DNA of 64,000 nt from Pseudomonas sp. GD03858 (GCF_029840925.1 NZ_JAOCDM010000001.1:159671-223670), one strand, 5' to 3'; shown: positions 35,133 to 44,700, counted from the first letter of the stretch. Notes: generated by a model from the letters alone, not told the origin. Translations and numbers: made by a program.

Positions 35133-36377
35133 TCACTGCCTGCCCTGGTATCGAACCCGCTGCTCGGCGGTGTTCGACCTGAAGTACAACCACACTGCCG
35201 TAAGTAACAGTGCGAACAAGGGCAAGCCATGGAACAAGACAATGACCAGCGTCAGCGGCCATGACGAGTAGAAGGGGCCGACCAACAACATGCCGACGCC
35301 AAACCCAACCATCTGGCTCAACGTCAGCAAGCTGAACAGCGGCAGGCGAAGGCTCTGCGGCTCGCTCTGCGCTCGCGATATCAATGCCACCTCCGCCACC
35401 CCGTCACCCATCCCGGCCCACACGATGAATGCCAGTGCCCAATGCAATTCGCTTTGCTGAAACGTGACAATGAACGCGCTGGACATCAATGCGACCCCCA
35501 GCAAGAACGCTCGCTCCAAGCGTTCGCTGGCACGCCCCTGCAGCCGGCGACTGGCAAAGCGAGCCCCAACGAACTTGCCAAGGGCCCAGACCGCCAGCAG
35601 ATAGCCCATCACGCGCGTCGACTCGCCGGGGTCGATATCCTCGGCCAGCAGTGGAAATCCCACGTTATGGGCCGCACTGCCCAAGGTGTCCAGCAAGCTG
35701 ATCAGCAACATCACGGCCAGCACTGGCGCGCCACGAAGTCCTCGAACCAGCTCACGCCACTGGTCCGACAGCGTGCCACGCTCCTGCTGCGTTGACGGAT
35801 ACAGCACGGTCAGCGGCAGGATCAGGCCAGCAGCAACCACGTAGGTGATGACGTTCACCGTGAAGATCATCTGAAAGCCGCCAGCGGCCATGATCAGTCC
35901 GGAGCACAAGCTGCCCAGCACCGCGCCAGTCGCGCCCACGGATGTGAGCCAGGCATTGGTCGCCACTCGCTGGTCGGCCGCCACCCAGATGGGCAATTGG
36001 CTATTGAGACCGATGGCGAACAACGAATTGCCAAGGCCTATGCCAAAGGCAATGAATGGCAATAGCATCAGTTGCTGAGCCGACGGCAAGAACAGCAATG
36101 GCGTCAACAGCGACGCTCGGAACAAGTCCAGAAAAACCAGCGGCACGCGCCCAGTGAAGCGTTGGAACAACGCAACGCCGAGCAGGCTGGCCACGATGCC
36201 TCCGAAGACCCGGCAAGCGAGAAATACACTGACAGCGATTGCGCTTTGACTGAGCCAATAAACATAGGTGCTCAGCGCCACCATGTTGAGGAAGGCGCCA
36301 AAGTCCGAAATGCTTCTGGCAACGATGATCAAGCCGCGGTTTCGATTGGACACGTTCAACTCGTCATCGAGCGTCAT
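35133..36377 (-). CDS. MFS transporter of the radical-SAM/ATP-grasp operon
   Basis: 414 residues from the Met at 36377 (MTLDDELNVSNRNRG). About 12 hydrophobic spans; MFS-type A motif region near GGIVASLLGVALFQRFTGRVPL (in two pieces, residues 65-86). The fold resembles MFS-3/enterobactin-exporter-like proteins. It overlaps the dioxygenase gene by 14 bases and is the last gene of the operon, which suggests export of, or self-protection from, the operon's product. Confidence 0.8.
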   Translation of the reverse strand: MTLDDELNVSNRNRGLIIVARSISDFGAFLNMVALSTYVYWLSQSAIAVSVFLACRVFGGIVASLLGVALFQRFTGRVPLVFLDLFRASLLTPLLFLPSAQQLMLLPFIAFGIGLGNSLFAIGLNSQLPIWVAADQRVATNAWLTSVGATGAVLGSLCSGLIMAAGGFQMIFTVNVITYVVAAGLILPLTVLYPSTQQERGTLSDQWRELVRGLRGAPVLAVMLLISLLDTLGSAAHNVGFPLLAEDIDPGESTRVMGYLLAVWALGKFVGARFASRRLQGRASERLERAFLLGVALMSSAFIVTFQQSELHWALAFIVWAGMGDGVAEVALISRAQSEPQSLRLPLFSLLTLSQMVGFGVGMLLVGPFYSSWPLTLVIVLFHGLPLFALLLTAVWLYFRSNTAEQRVRYQGRQ

Positions 36378-37098
36378 GGCACGTCCCCCCAAGATCATCA
36401 GGGAGGCAGCGCATGCCCACCACCAACATATCGCGCCACGCCGGCGCCGCACCGTCCACCTGACGCACTTCCCCGGCTCGGTGGTAGACCATGCGGTCGT
36501 GGACAACAAGGGTATCCAGGAACCTTTCCAGGGGCACGCTCAATACCCGACTTTGCACATCGTCGTTGGCATAGACCTCAGACAGCACCGGTTGTGCATT
36601 GGAGGTGCCGATAAAGTGCATCGACACCCAATCCAAGCCATCCTGGTGAATACCGGAGGTCGTCGGACTGCACGCATTGCCATCCGCCTTCACGCGAAAC
36701 TGATGTATATCGATGCTGAAGGCGCGATCACCAAACTGAGCCACCGCCATGCCAATATCGACAGCCAGGATCTGTCGGGTGATGGCGTGGGAAATAAAAC
36801 CCTCCTCGGCATAGGACAGGACATTGGTCCCCTTGCGATAGTCGACGGGGTAAATGACCGGAGAGATGAAATCAACCTCCTTGTTCAACCGCAGTCGCCC
36901 TCCTGGCAGCAAGTGGTAGCGCAAGATTCGCCGTTCGCGGTGGGTATAGGCCTTGTAAGCCTCGTCCCGTACCAGGTTTGACCAGTAACCGCGAAAGGAC
37001 TGCGCCTCTGCTGGCCCAACTTGGATCCCCTCGCCGAAATCTGCGAGGTGGCAGTAATGTTTTTCTCTCAGTTCCTCTGACGCCTGCTGGATATCCAC
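36364..37098 (-). CDS. 2OG-Fe(II) dioxygenase, isoleucine/leucine hydroxylase (PF10014) type
   Basis: 244 residues. The iron ligands are visible as H151 and D153 in SGIHQDGLDWVSMH, with the distal His probably H206 in DRMVYHRAGEV. LLPGGRLRLN near 63 fits the family. PF10014 enzymes (such as L-isoleucine 4-hydroxylase of Bacillus) hydroxylate free aliphatic amino acids or Met with 2-oxoglutarate and oxygen. The gene starts 3 bases after the ATP-grasp gene ends. The likely role is to hydroxylate the amino acid, or possibly the product, of the same operon. Confidence 0.8.
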   Translation of the reverse strand: MDIQQASEELREKHYCHLADFGEGIQVGPAEAQSFRGYWSNLVRDEAYKAYTHRERRILRYHLLPGGRLRLNKEVDFISPVIYPVDYRKGTNVLSYAEEGFISHAITRQILAVDIGMAVAQFGDRAFSIDIHQFRVKADGNACSPTTSGIHQDGLDWVSMHFIGTSNAQPVLSEVYANDDVQSRVLSVPLERFLDTLVVHDRMVYHRAGEVRQVDGAAPAWRDMLVVGMRCLPDDLGGTCHDAR

Positions 37099-37101
37099 GA
37101 T

Positions 37102-38469
37102 TCATGCCTCGGCCAAAGGATGAATGACAGGTTTCAGGCACTTGCTGAAATGCTCATGCAGCGCGTGTGCATGCGCGGCATCATCGACACTCGCCCAGCA
37201 CTTGAGCAGGTAGTGCTCCTCGATGTCGGCATTCAGATAACCGCCGCTCTCCTGTACGGCGTACTCCTCGACCCCATCGCAATCATCAAGATGCTCGAGG
37301 CCTTCGAACCCTTCGAAAGCGCCACTTTCTTCAGGGTAGATAGCCAGCATCGCGTAGCGCTGTCGCGACTGGCTTGCCTTGAGGGTATGCGCCTCGAGGT
37401 CCAGGCTCGCGGGAGGGTCGCCCAGCAGTAGCGCTATATAGAAGGCGTAGGGATCCATGCCGGCAAGATCGCGCAAGGCGGCATTGACGTACAAGCCGCC
37501 GAGCCTCGGGTTGATTTCAATCGCGACCGGCCCGTCCGCACTCATGCGGAATTCAAAGTGCACCATCGAGTTCGTCATCCCGACGGCGCGCAAGCAATCC
37601 TTGGCATATTGGCGGATGTCCTCGCACTGGGCCTCGGTGAACGAGACCGGCGGCGTGATCAGCAAGTTCTCGAGGATGGTGCCGCTACGCTCGGTCAGGA
37701 TCAGCTTTTCATTGATCAGCATGGGGTGAATACGCTCGTCGACGATGGCGCACTCGACGGTTCCTTCGATCCCCTCGATATAGCCCTCAAGCAAGATGCT
37801 GCGACCCGGAATGTAGTCGCGCAGCGGTTCACCCTGCTCCGACAGTGTATGCGCGGCCCCGTAGAAATCGGCGCACGCAGCCTCACCATGCTGGTGCAGG
37901 TAGCGCGCGTAATGGGCGCTCAGTTCATCCCAGTTCGAACACTTCTTGATAAATACCGACGCGGCGCCGAATACCGGTTTGGCGATCAGCGGAAAGCCAA
38001 TACGCGCCGCCGCTCGAGCCAGCGACTGTTGATCATTGCAAAGTTCGAAGGGCACCGAGCGCAACTGCTGCTTTTGCAATGCCCGACGCATTAGGAATTT
38101 GTTATTGCAGGCGGCAATGGCGTCGGCACAGCTATGCACCAGACCGAGTTGCCTGGCGACTTGCGCGACGATGAGCCCGACTTGCCCACGCGCCGAAGCA
38201 TGCCCGGCGTGGCAAAAAATAGCGCGAATCGTGTATTGACCGCCGAGGCGCTCGAGCAAATCCAGAAGATCGGTTTCGCTCAGCGTATCGAGGAAATAAA
38301 CATCGTCACTGGTTTCGTAGAGGCGCTGCAATCGACCGTGTTCCGATAACGCCGCGGTCAGACACGTCAGGCCCCGCGCGCGCGCCGCCGCGAAGTGCGG
38401 TTCGGCGTAGCGATAGCGTCCATCAGGGCTATCGTCGACATCGACGAAGAGAATGGCATCTTGTTTCAT
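37102..38469 (-). CDS. ATP-grasp ligase, BacD-like amino-acid ligase
   Basis: 455 residues from the Met at 38469 (GGAG about 12 bases upstream; a Met 6 codons earlier is possible). ATP-grasp core: NNKFLMRRALQKQQLRSVPF near 145, FPLIAKPVFGAASVFIKK near 175-192, LLEGYIEGIEGTVECAIVD near 247, and metal ligands in FEFRMSADGPVAIEINPRLGG near 335-355. This subgroup includes L-amino acid ligases that form alpha-dipeptides (BacD/YwfE, TabS). Position between the aminomutase and the dioxygenase suggests it joins the unusual amino acid to another amino acid. Substrates cannot be read from the sequence. Confidence 0.8.
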   Translation of the reverse strand: MKQDAILFVDVDDSPDGRYRYAEPHFAAARARGLTCLTAALSEHGRLQRLYETSDDVYFLDTLSETDLLDLLERLGGQYTIRAIFCHAGHASARGQVGLIVAQVARQLGLVHSCADAIAACNNKFLMRRALQKQQLRSVPFELCNDQQSLARAAARIGFPLIAKPVFGAASVFIKKCSNWDELSAHYARYLHQHGEAACADFYGAAHTLSEQGEPLRDYIPGRSILLEGYIEGIEGTVECAIVDERIHPMLINEKLILTERSGTILENLLITPPVSFTEAQCEDIRQYAKDCLRAVGMTNSMVHFEFRMSADGPVAIEINPRLGGLYVNAALRDLAGMDPYAFYIALLLGDPPASLDLEAHTLKASQSRQRYAMLAIYPEESGAFEGFEGLEHLDDCDGVEEYAVQESGGYLNADIEEHYLLKCWASVDDAAHAHALHEHFSKCLKPVIHPLAEA

Positions 38470-38488
38470 GATTGTTTTTCGCTCCATC

Positions 38489-39655
38489 TCAAACGGCAGC
38501 CGTTTCGTCGTGCCAGGTGCACCATTGACCCTGCCAGTTCTTGAACCGGTAGTAACGCTGCCCTTCGCGCGTCGTAAAGTGCGGAAAACTTTCAGGCGCC
38601 TCGAGGTCCACTAGCGGCACCGTGAATTTCCCTTGCGCATGGGGCAGGACATATTCAGGCATGGCGATATTGGATATCCGTCGCTTTAACCGATTCATGA
38701 GTTCGACCGCGTTGCCGACCGTGGTCTTGTACGCCGACGCCCCCGGCGAGAACGGCATGAAGTGATACAGGTAATAGGGTTTCACACCCATGCGATAAAG
38801 CTCGATGAATAGGCGATGCAGGACGTCTTCACTGTCATTGACACCACGAATAAGGGGCATATTGGAAAACACGATCGGCACACTTTGCTGAATACGTTTT
38901 ACCGCCTGCTTGAATTCAGAACTCAATTCAAGGGGATGACAGACATGCACACCGAATGCGTTGACCTGATACCTGGCGAACAACGACACCAGTTCATCCG
39001 TTACCCGGTAGGGGTTGAAGCTCAATGCGCGGGAGTGGATGCGAATAAGCAGATCGTCTCGAATGGAGCGCAAGGCATCCAGGCGCTCTTCCAACCTGCG
39101 GTCTGCCAGCATGAGCGGATCGCCGCCACTGAGAATGACCTCCTCGACGTTCGGGTTGTCGCGAATGTATTGAATCGTTTCCCGGAAGGAGTCGGTGTTG
39201 GCGTTGGCCTTTTCCGTGCTCAGTTCCAAGGTCCGCAGTGCCTCGAAACAAAATTGGCAATACGCGTTGCAGGTATTGGTCAGGCGAATGATGACGCGAT
39301 TGTCGTACTTGTGCTGACAGATCGGCGTCTTCATCTCATGATCCAGCTCCCAGTTCTCGGAGACGCCATCATAGTCAGCCACGCCCTTTTCATCCCAGAA
39401 GGGTACAACTTGCCGCCACAAAGGGTTCTGGGTGATAGGCTCATCCCCCAGCGATTTCCTGATCAAGTCCGCGTAATAGGGGGTAATCTGCATCTTGCGT
39501 TCTTGCAGGTTACGTTCGATGTTCGCCGTTACATTCGCGTCCCAGCCTCCGCAGGCCTGGCGAAGTGCCAACTCGTCACGTATGGAGTTCTGCTGCTGCC
39601 AGCGCCAATCAGTCCAACTTCCGACTGGGTGAATAGTGCGCTCGAATACTGACAT
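38489..39655 (-). CDS. KamA-family radical SAM 2,3-aminomutase, non-lysine type
   Basis: 388 residues. The cluster motif is C129, C133, C136 in NTCNAYCQFCFEALR; SGGDP at 176-180 binds SAM; K343 in HAQGKFTVPLVD matches the PLP lysine. KamA enzymes move an amino group from C2 to C3. In clostridial lysine 2,3-aminomutase D293 and D330 hold the lysine side-chain amine; the aligned residues here are M300 (YLYHFMPFSPG) and P338 (EYVLPHAQGK). The Arg-rich CTRRR after the cluster is also replaced. The substrate is therefore probably not lysine. EpmB is unlikely: there is no efp gene, and the gene heads an operon with ATP-grasp, dioxygenase and MFS genes. GGAGG lies 11 bases before the ATG. Confidence 0.85.
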   Translation of the reverse strand: MSVFERTIHPVGSWTDWRWQQQNSIRDELALRQACGGWDANVTANIERNLQERKMQITPYYADLIRKSLGDEPITQNPLWRQVVPFWDEKGVADYDGVSENWELDHEMKTPICQHKYDNRVIIRLTNTCNAYCQFCFEALRTLELSTEKANANTDSFRETIQYIRDNPNVEEVILSGGDPLMLADRRLEERLDALRSIRDDLLIRIHSRALSFNPYRVTDELVSLFARYQVNAFGVHVCHPLELSSEFKQAVKRIQQSVPIVFSNMPLIRGVNDSEDVLHRLFIELYRMGVKPYYLYHFMPFSPGASAYKTTVGNAVELMNRLKRRISNIAMPEYVLPHAQGKFTVPLVDLEAPESFPHFTTREGQRYYRFKNWQGQWCTWHDETAAV

Positions 39656-39960
39656 ACCCCTGAAACCTCCAGTGAAAAATTGGCAAATGCTCTAGGCGTG
39701 ATCGCCCACACAACAAGAACGCTGCGCGAACGCCGCCACTGCGGCGATTGGGTCGCCGCGGCTGAAAAGTGTTGAGATATATGAGACTAGGGAAGCTAGG
39801 ACTTGATCGGATCGAGCCAGCACTCAGGCGGAGCCCGAACGCACTCAGAAGTTCTCTCCCCGTCGATCAACTGCTGCCAACAAACTGCAAACGAAAAATA
39901 CTGGCTATCAGTACCCATGCACTTTATTTGTTGGCGCACAGTGTTTCGCAAAAGTCCGCA
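39656..39960. other. Intergenic region upstream of the aminomutase gene
   Basis: About 300 bases, less GC-rich than the flanking genes. It must hold the promoter of the aminomutase operon if that operon is separately transcribed. No clear -35/-10 pair was found. A short open frame on the plus strand has no support. Confidence 0.4.
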
Positions 39961-40006
39961 GGGGGCATCGCCCTTCTCGTTGATCAACGAGTTTATCCAT
40001 GCCCCC
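39961..40006 (-). terminator. Two-tier dyad after the NRPS operon
   Basis: Outer arms GGGGGCAT / ATGCCCCC enclose the perfect 16-bp palindrome CTCGTTGATCAACGAG (39976-39991). It begins 8 bases after the stop of the hydrolase gene. It could terminate the NRPS operon, act as a processing site, or bind a protein. There is no T-run on the minus strand. Confidence 0.5.
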
Positions 40007-40013
40007 TCTCAAG

Positions 40014-40571
40014 CTACTTGAGCTTGAATTGCAGATCCCCCGTGAGTTTAAACAGCAATTCAACGCCCTCGGGCCAGGGGCCGTACCCGGTCTGGCCATT
40101 GATATGGCCAGCCTTTTCCACCCAGACCAGTTCACTCCCCCAGTCCTGGCAGAAAGTCTTGGCCCGATCCTGGGTGACGTACGGATCATCCGTGCTCGCC
40201 ACCATGATCGTTGGAAATGGCAGGCGTTGCGTCGACATCGGCACAAACCCTGACGTGCCTGGGGGATAGCTGGGCGCCTCGGTATCACTCGGCGCCACCA
40301 GCAATGCGCCACGCACCTTGCTCACCAGGGCAGACTGCTGCGCCCAGTGCGTGATCAAGGTACAAGCCAGGCTATGGGCCACCAGCACGACCTCTCCGTC
40401 GGCAGCGGCAATTTCCTGATCCAAGCGCGCGACCCAATCCTGCGCCACCGGCGTTTCCCAGTCCTGCTGCTCGACCCGGTGCAAGCCCGAGAACTGCCGC
40501 TCCCACTGTGACTGCCAGTGTGTTTCACCCGAATTGAACAGGCCCGGCAAGATCAAAACCCTGACTGTCAT
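40014..40571 (-). CDS. RBBP9/YdeN-type serine hydrolase
   Basis: 185 residues, full length for the family. LILPGLFNSGETHWQSQWE at the N-terminus, nucleophile Ser in VVLVAHSLACTLITHW near 64-72, and the final His in WVEKAGHINGQTGYGPWPEG near 150-158. Cytosolic alpha/beta hydrolase. It is the last gene of the NRPS operon, 22 bp after azlD. It could trim or detoxify the product; equally it may be a passenger. Confidence 0.8.
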   Translation of the reverse strand: MTVRVLILPGLFNSGETHWQSQWERQFSGLHRVEQQDWETPVAQDWVARLDQEIAAADGEVVLVAHSLACTLITHWAQQSALVSKVRGALLVAPSDTEAPSYPPGTSGFVPMSTQRLPFPTIMVASTDDPYVTQDRAKTFCQDWGSELVWVEKAGHINGQTGYGPWPEGVELLFKLTGDLQFKLK

Positions 40572-40593
40572 CTTCCTTCTCCTTCCAGGCTAT

Positions 40594-40920
40594 TCATACG
40601 CCACCAAAGAACCATTGGGCTGCAAAGAACACCAGCACACCGATAAAACTCGACAGCAGCATGCGCCGAGTCAGCAAAAACAGCACAAAGACTGCCACGC
40701 CCCCGAGCAAATAGGGGTTTTCCAGGCTGGTGTTAAGGGTTGTCCCGCTGGGTACCAGCATCGCCGGCAGCACCAGCGCTGCCAGTACCGCCGGTGGCAC
40801 CGCGCCCAGCACGGTCTTGGCCAGCGCTGGCAGCTCGCGCTGCCCCCAGAGCACCAAGGGCAGATAACGCGGCAGGAAGGTGCAAAGGCCCAAGCCGAAA
40901 ATCAGGATCCAGGTACTCAT
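40594..40920 (-). CDS. azlD: AzlD-type branched-chain amino acid exporter subunit
   Basis: 108 residues, four hydrophobic segments, with the AzlD pattern FGLGLCTFLPRYLPLVLWG near 8-26 and VPPAVLAALVLPAMLVP near 40-56. AzlD works with AzlC to export branched-chain amino acids or analogues such as 4-azaleucine. Placed one base after azlC within the NRPS operon. Confidence 0.85.
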   Translation of the reverse strand: MSTWILIFGLGLCTFLPRYLPLVLWGQRELPALAKTVLGAVPPAVLAALVLPAMLVPSGTTLNTSLENPYLLGGVAVFVLFLLTRRMLLSSFIGVLVFFAAQWFFGGV

Positions 40921-40921
40921 T

Positions 40922-41707
40922 TCACACCTCCTTGGCGCGACGTTTTTCCAGCACTTCACACAGCACGCCCATCGCCGCCCCCACTGCGGTTGCAACCAGC
41001 AACCCCAGGTTGTACGGCAACCCCACAAACAGCAGCGCGGTCACCCCGGAGCAGCTGACGATGGCCCAGACCTTCCAGTTGACCAGCGTGGAGGCCAGCA
41101 TCGCGACAAACACTGCAATCATCGGGAAATCCAACCCGTGCTGGATCAGGTCGGGCAACGAGGCGCCAATGGCAATGCCGATCACGGTCGCCACCATCCA
41201 GGTCAAATACATGACCAGGGAAGCGCCACAGTAGAACCATTGCCAGCCGGGATAGGCGTCCTGCTTTTTCTTGAAGCGGTCAAGCATCACGAAAAACACC
41301 GCGTCGATCATGCCGAAGGCCACCACCGCCCGCCAGCGCTGCGACAGGTAGCGAGTGCTTGAACGCAGCACCGTGCTGTAGATCAGCAACCGCAGGCTGA
41401 GCACCAAGCCGGTCAGCAACAACACCGACACCGCCGCATCCTGTTGCAGCAACTTGATCGCAATGAACTGCACGGTTCCGGAGTTCAGCACCATGGCCAG
41501 CGCCAGGGTCTTGGCCTCCCCCAGCCCGCTGGTCATGCCGAACGCACCGCCCAGCAGGCCCATGGGAAACGCCGAGACCAGGAACGGCGTCATGGCCCTC
41601 GCCCCGGCAACCAACTCCTCGCGCCGGTCGGGCACGGAGTTGGCATCAAGATCGGCTGCTGCAACCGCGACCGCCGCGTCCTGTACAAAAGACTCTTTGT
41701 TGGTCAT
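40922..41707 (-). CDS. azlC: AzlC-type amino acid exporter permease
   Basis: 261 residues. AzlC signature: AFPMGLLGGAFGMTSGLG near 45-62 and NSGTVQFIAIKLL near 75-88, LSLRLLIYSTVL near 103-114; about seven spans. It starts 9 bases after the last NRPS gene ends and pairs with azlD. The presence of AzlCD in an NRPS operon suggests the final compound is a small aliphatic amino acid or short-peptide analogue that is exported as such. Confidence 0.88.
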   Translation of the reverse strand: MTNKESFVQDAAVAVAAADLDANSVPDRREELVAGARAMTPFLVSAFPMGLLGGAFGMTSGLGEAKTLALAMVLNSGTVQFIAIKLLQQDAAVSVLLLTGLVLSLRLLIYSTVLRSSTRYLSQRWRAVVAFGMIDAVFFVMLDRFKKKQDAYPGWQWFYCGASLVMYLTWMVATVIGIAIGASLPDLIQHGLDFPMIAVFVAMLASTLVNWKVWAIVSCSGVTALLFVGLPYNLGLLVATAVGAAMGVLCEVLEKRRAKEV

Positions 41708-41716
41708 GTCGATTCC

Positions 41717-44700
41717 TTATGAAGCAGTACGCGGGGTGTCTGCCTGGATCGCACCGATGATCACGGCAGCGACAGCCTCTGGGCGAGTCCGGCAGAAGTA
41801 ATGCCCACCGTCCTCGATGACGTGCAGGGAAACGTCGTCGCTGAACAGGTTCCAGCGTTGGTAGCGCTGCGAATAGTCCGGGGTCATGCTGTCATCGTGA
41901 GTCACCACCACCGTGAGCGGTGCCGCCAGGCGGTGGGCGTTCCACGCTTGCTCGGCATCGGCCAGGTAGAGATTGGCCACCGTGGCATCGTGACGGAAGG
42001 CGCGGATCAAGGTTGTCGACTGCTGCTCACTCATCTGCGCCAGTTCCTGGTAGCCGGTCTCGCCCACCATCCAGTCCAGCACCTGCTCATGGGACAGCGC
42101 CTGGGTCTGGGCTACGCGCTGACGAGTCACCTCGGCGCTGTCCAGCAGCTTGCCAGCGACAAACACCCGGCTGATGGGCCGGCCGAGCCCTTCGAGGATC
42201 CTGGCGGTTTCCAGCATCAGCGCCGCCCCTACGCAATGGCCCCAGAACAGCAACGGCACGGACGGCGATGCTTGCTCGATGGCCCGGGCGACGCGTTGCG
42301 CGGCCTCGCGGACATCCAGCAGCGGCTCGTCGGCACGGGTGATATCGTGCCCCGGAAGCTCGACCGCGAAGATATCCCGCTCGCGCCCGTCCGCCACCAG
42401 GACCTGCCCGAGGTCGCGGAAGTTGATGGCGTTGCCTCCCGCATAAGGGAAGCACACCACGGCGACGCTGGCATCGCTGCATGGCGGCGTCAGGCGTTGC
42501 AGCAAGCCCTGGGCATTGCCCGCCCCCTCATCAATGGCCTCGGCCAACGGCTTGAGCGTGGAATGGCGCATCAGGTTGGGGATGGAGATCAAGCCGTCGG
42601 ACACCAGGGCCACGCGGATCGCGGCCAACGAGGTGCCTCCCAGCTCGAAGAAGTTGTCGTCCACCGTGATGCTCTGCACCGGCACGCCCAGAACTTCTGC
42701 CCAGACCTGGGCAATGCGCCGCTCGGTGGCTGACTCTGGCGTCAGTGGCGCCCCGCTCTGCCCGGTGATTGCAGGCTTGCTCGCCCGCGAGAACGTCATG
42801 GCCTCGATGGCCCTGGCCTGGTTCAACAACCGCGCCTGCTCAGGACTCGGCAGCGCGATCGCGTCATGCCGGGCGTGCATGTCAAGGGTCATCAACTCGA
42901 ACGCCTGGCGGTAGTAACTGCCCATCTGTTCGATGTACTGCGCACTGAAGACATGATCGTGATAATGCAGGCTGAGCCGGACATCATCGGTGGAGAAATG
43001 CCGGGAGAATTCGGCCCGCAGGACAAACTCGGTTTCGGAGTTGGCGCGCACGTCCAGCAGGTCGAACTCAGGCAGGCTCTCCAGGTCCTTGAGCAGGTAG
43101 AAGTGGGTGTAGTTGAACGCCGTTTCGAACAGTGCTTGCTGAGTGCCCATGTCTTGCTTGATCTGGGCCATCGGGTAACGACGATGCGGCAACAGGTCCG
43201 TTTCCGCGTTGTAAACCTGCTGGATCAATTGCGCCCAGGAGCCCTCGGCAATCTTCACCCGCAACGGCAGGGTGTTGAGGAACAGGCCAATGGCCCGCGT
43301 CGCCCCCTCCACTTCCGGGCGGCCGCTGTGCTCATAGCCCACCAGCACGTCGTCATCGGCGGCCAGTTCGCTGAGGACTTTCAAGTGTGCGGTCATCAGC
43401 ACGCTCTTGACCGGCACATGCAGGGCGTCGGCCAGGGCAATGATGCGCTCCGACAGCATGCTGTCGATCTTGACTTCATGGAACACCACCGACAGGCCCG
43501 AGGTGGGCGCCTCTGGTTGCAAACGCGGCACTTGAGTAAACCGCGCGCCCTCCATCAGCTTGTGCCAGAACTGGCGATCGGCTTCGCTGGCCAGGGACTG
43601 CTGCTCCAGCCCCATGTAATTACGCAGGTGGTTATCCACCAGCGGCTTGTCGTAGGCATTGCCCTTGAGCAAGCTGTAGTAGATTTCAAAAAGCTGCGTG
43701 TGAACCAGCGTAATGCTCCAGCCGTCCAGGGCCGAGTTGTGCTGACTGAGCACATAGCGGTACAGATTGTCGCTCAGTACATGCACATGCAGCCGCACCA
43801 GCCCGGCGTTTTCCCAGACAAAACGGTGGGCCTTTTCATCCTCGAGCCATTGCTGATACCACTGTTCCTGCGCATGCTCATCCATGCCACGCAGGTCTGC
43901 CATCGTCAACGGCAACTCCACGTCCCGATTGACCATCTGAATGAACTGGTCATACCCGGACAAGTGATAGCTGGTGCGGAAAATCGGATTGCGCTGCACC
44001 AGAATCCGAACGGCCTGCTCGAATACCGCCAGGTCGATCGCACTCTTGATCGTATAACTGATGATGTCGTGATACTGCGCGGTGCCAAAGCTGAGTTCGT
44101 TCTGGAAGATCAGCCCCGCTTGCAGCATGGACAGCGGGTAGGCGTCTTCGGCGCTTGAAGGCAGGCGGTCGCGATCGGCCTGGGTCAGCAACTCATAAGG
44201 CTCGAAGGTATGGCGGGCCTGCTCACCGACACTGCCTGACGTCAGCCCTTCCACCAGCTTGGCAATCGTTGGCCGGGCAAAGAAGTCCTGGAACGTGAAG
44301 TCCAGCCCTTGGCTGCGTGCCCGGCCGAGGATGGTCACGAAGTGGATGGAATCTCCCCCCAGCGCAAAGAAGTTGTGATGCACACCAATCGGGCGCACAC
44401 CCAGCACGTCTTCCCAGATCGTTACCAGCAACGCCTCGCAGGCATTGCGCGGCGCCACATATTCGGTGTCGTCGGCTTTTGCCAGCAGCGGATCGGGCAA
44501 GGCCTTGCGATCAAGCTTGCCGCTCGGGGACAAGGCAAAGGCGTCAACGACGGTCAAGTGCGTCGGCACCATGTACTCCGGCAAAAATTGCCCGAGGAAA
44601 CCGCGCAGGTGCGTCAAGTCCAGTGTCTGCGGCGCCTCGATGTAGCCGCACAGCGATTGGGTCTCACCGATCTGGCGAACCACTACCACCGCCTCGCGCA

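Noticed and set aside
38489..39655. KamA-like gene as EpmB (EF-P lysine aminomutase)
   Set aside because: EpmB is usually shorter and linked to efp or epmA; here the gene heads a biosynthetic operon and lacks the lysine-binding residues.
42866..44158. 430-codon plus-strand frame inside NRPS C
   Set aside because: Antisense to a clear condensation domain; no motif and biased composition.
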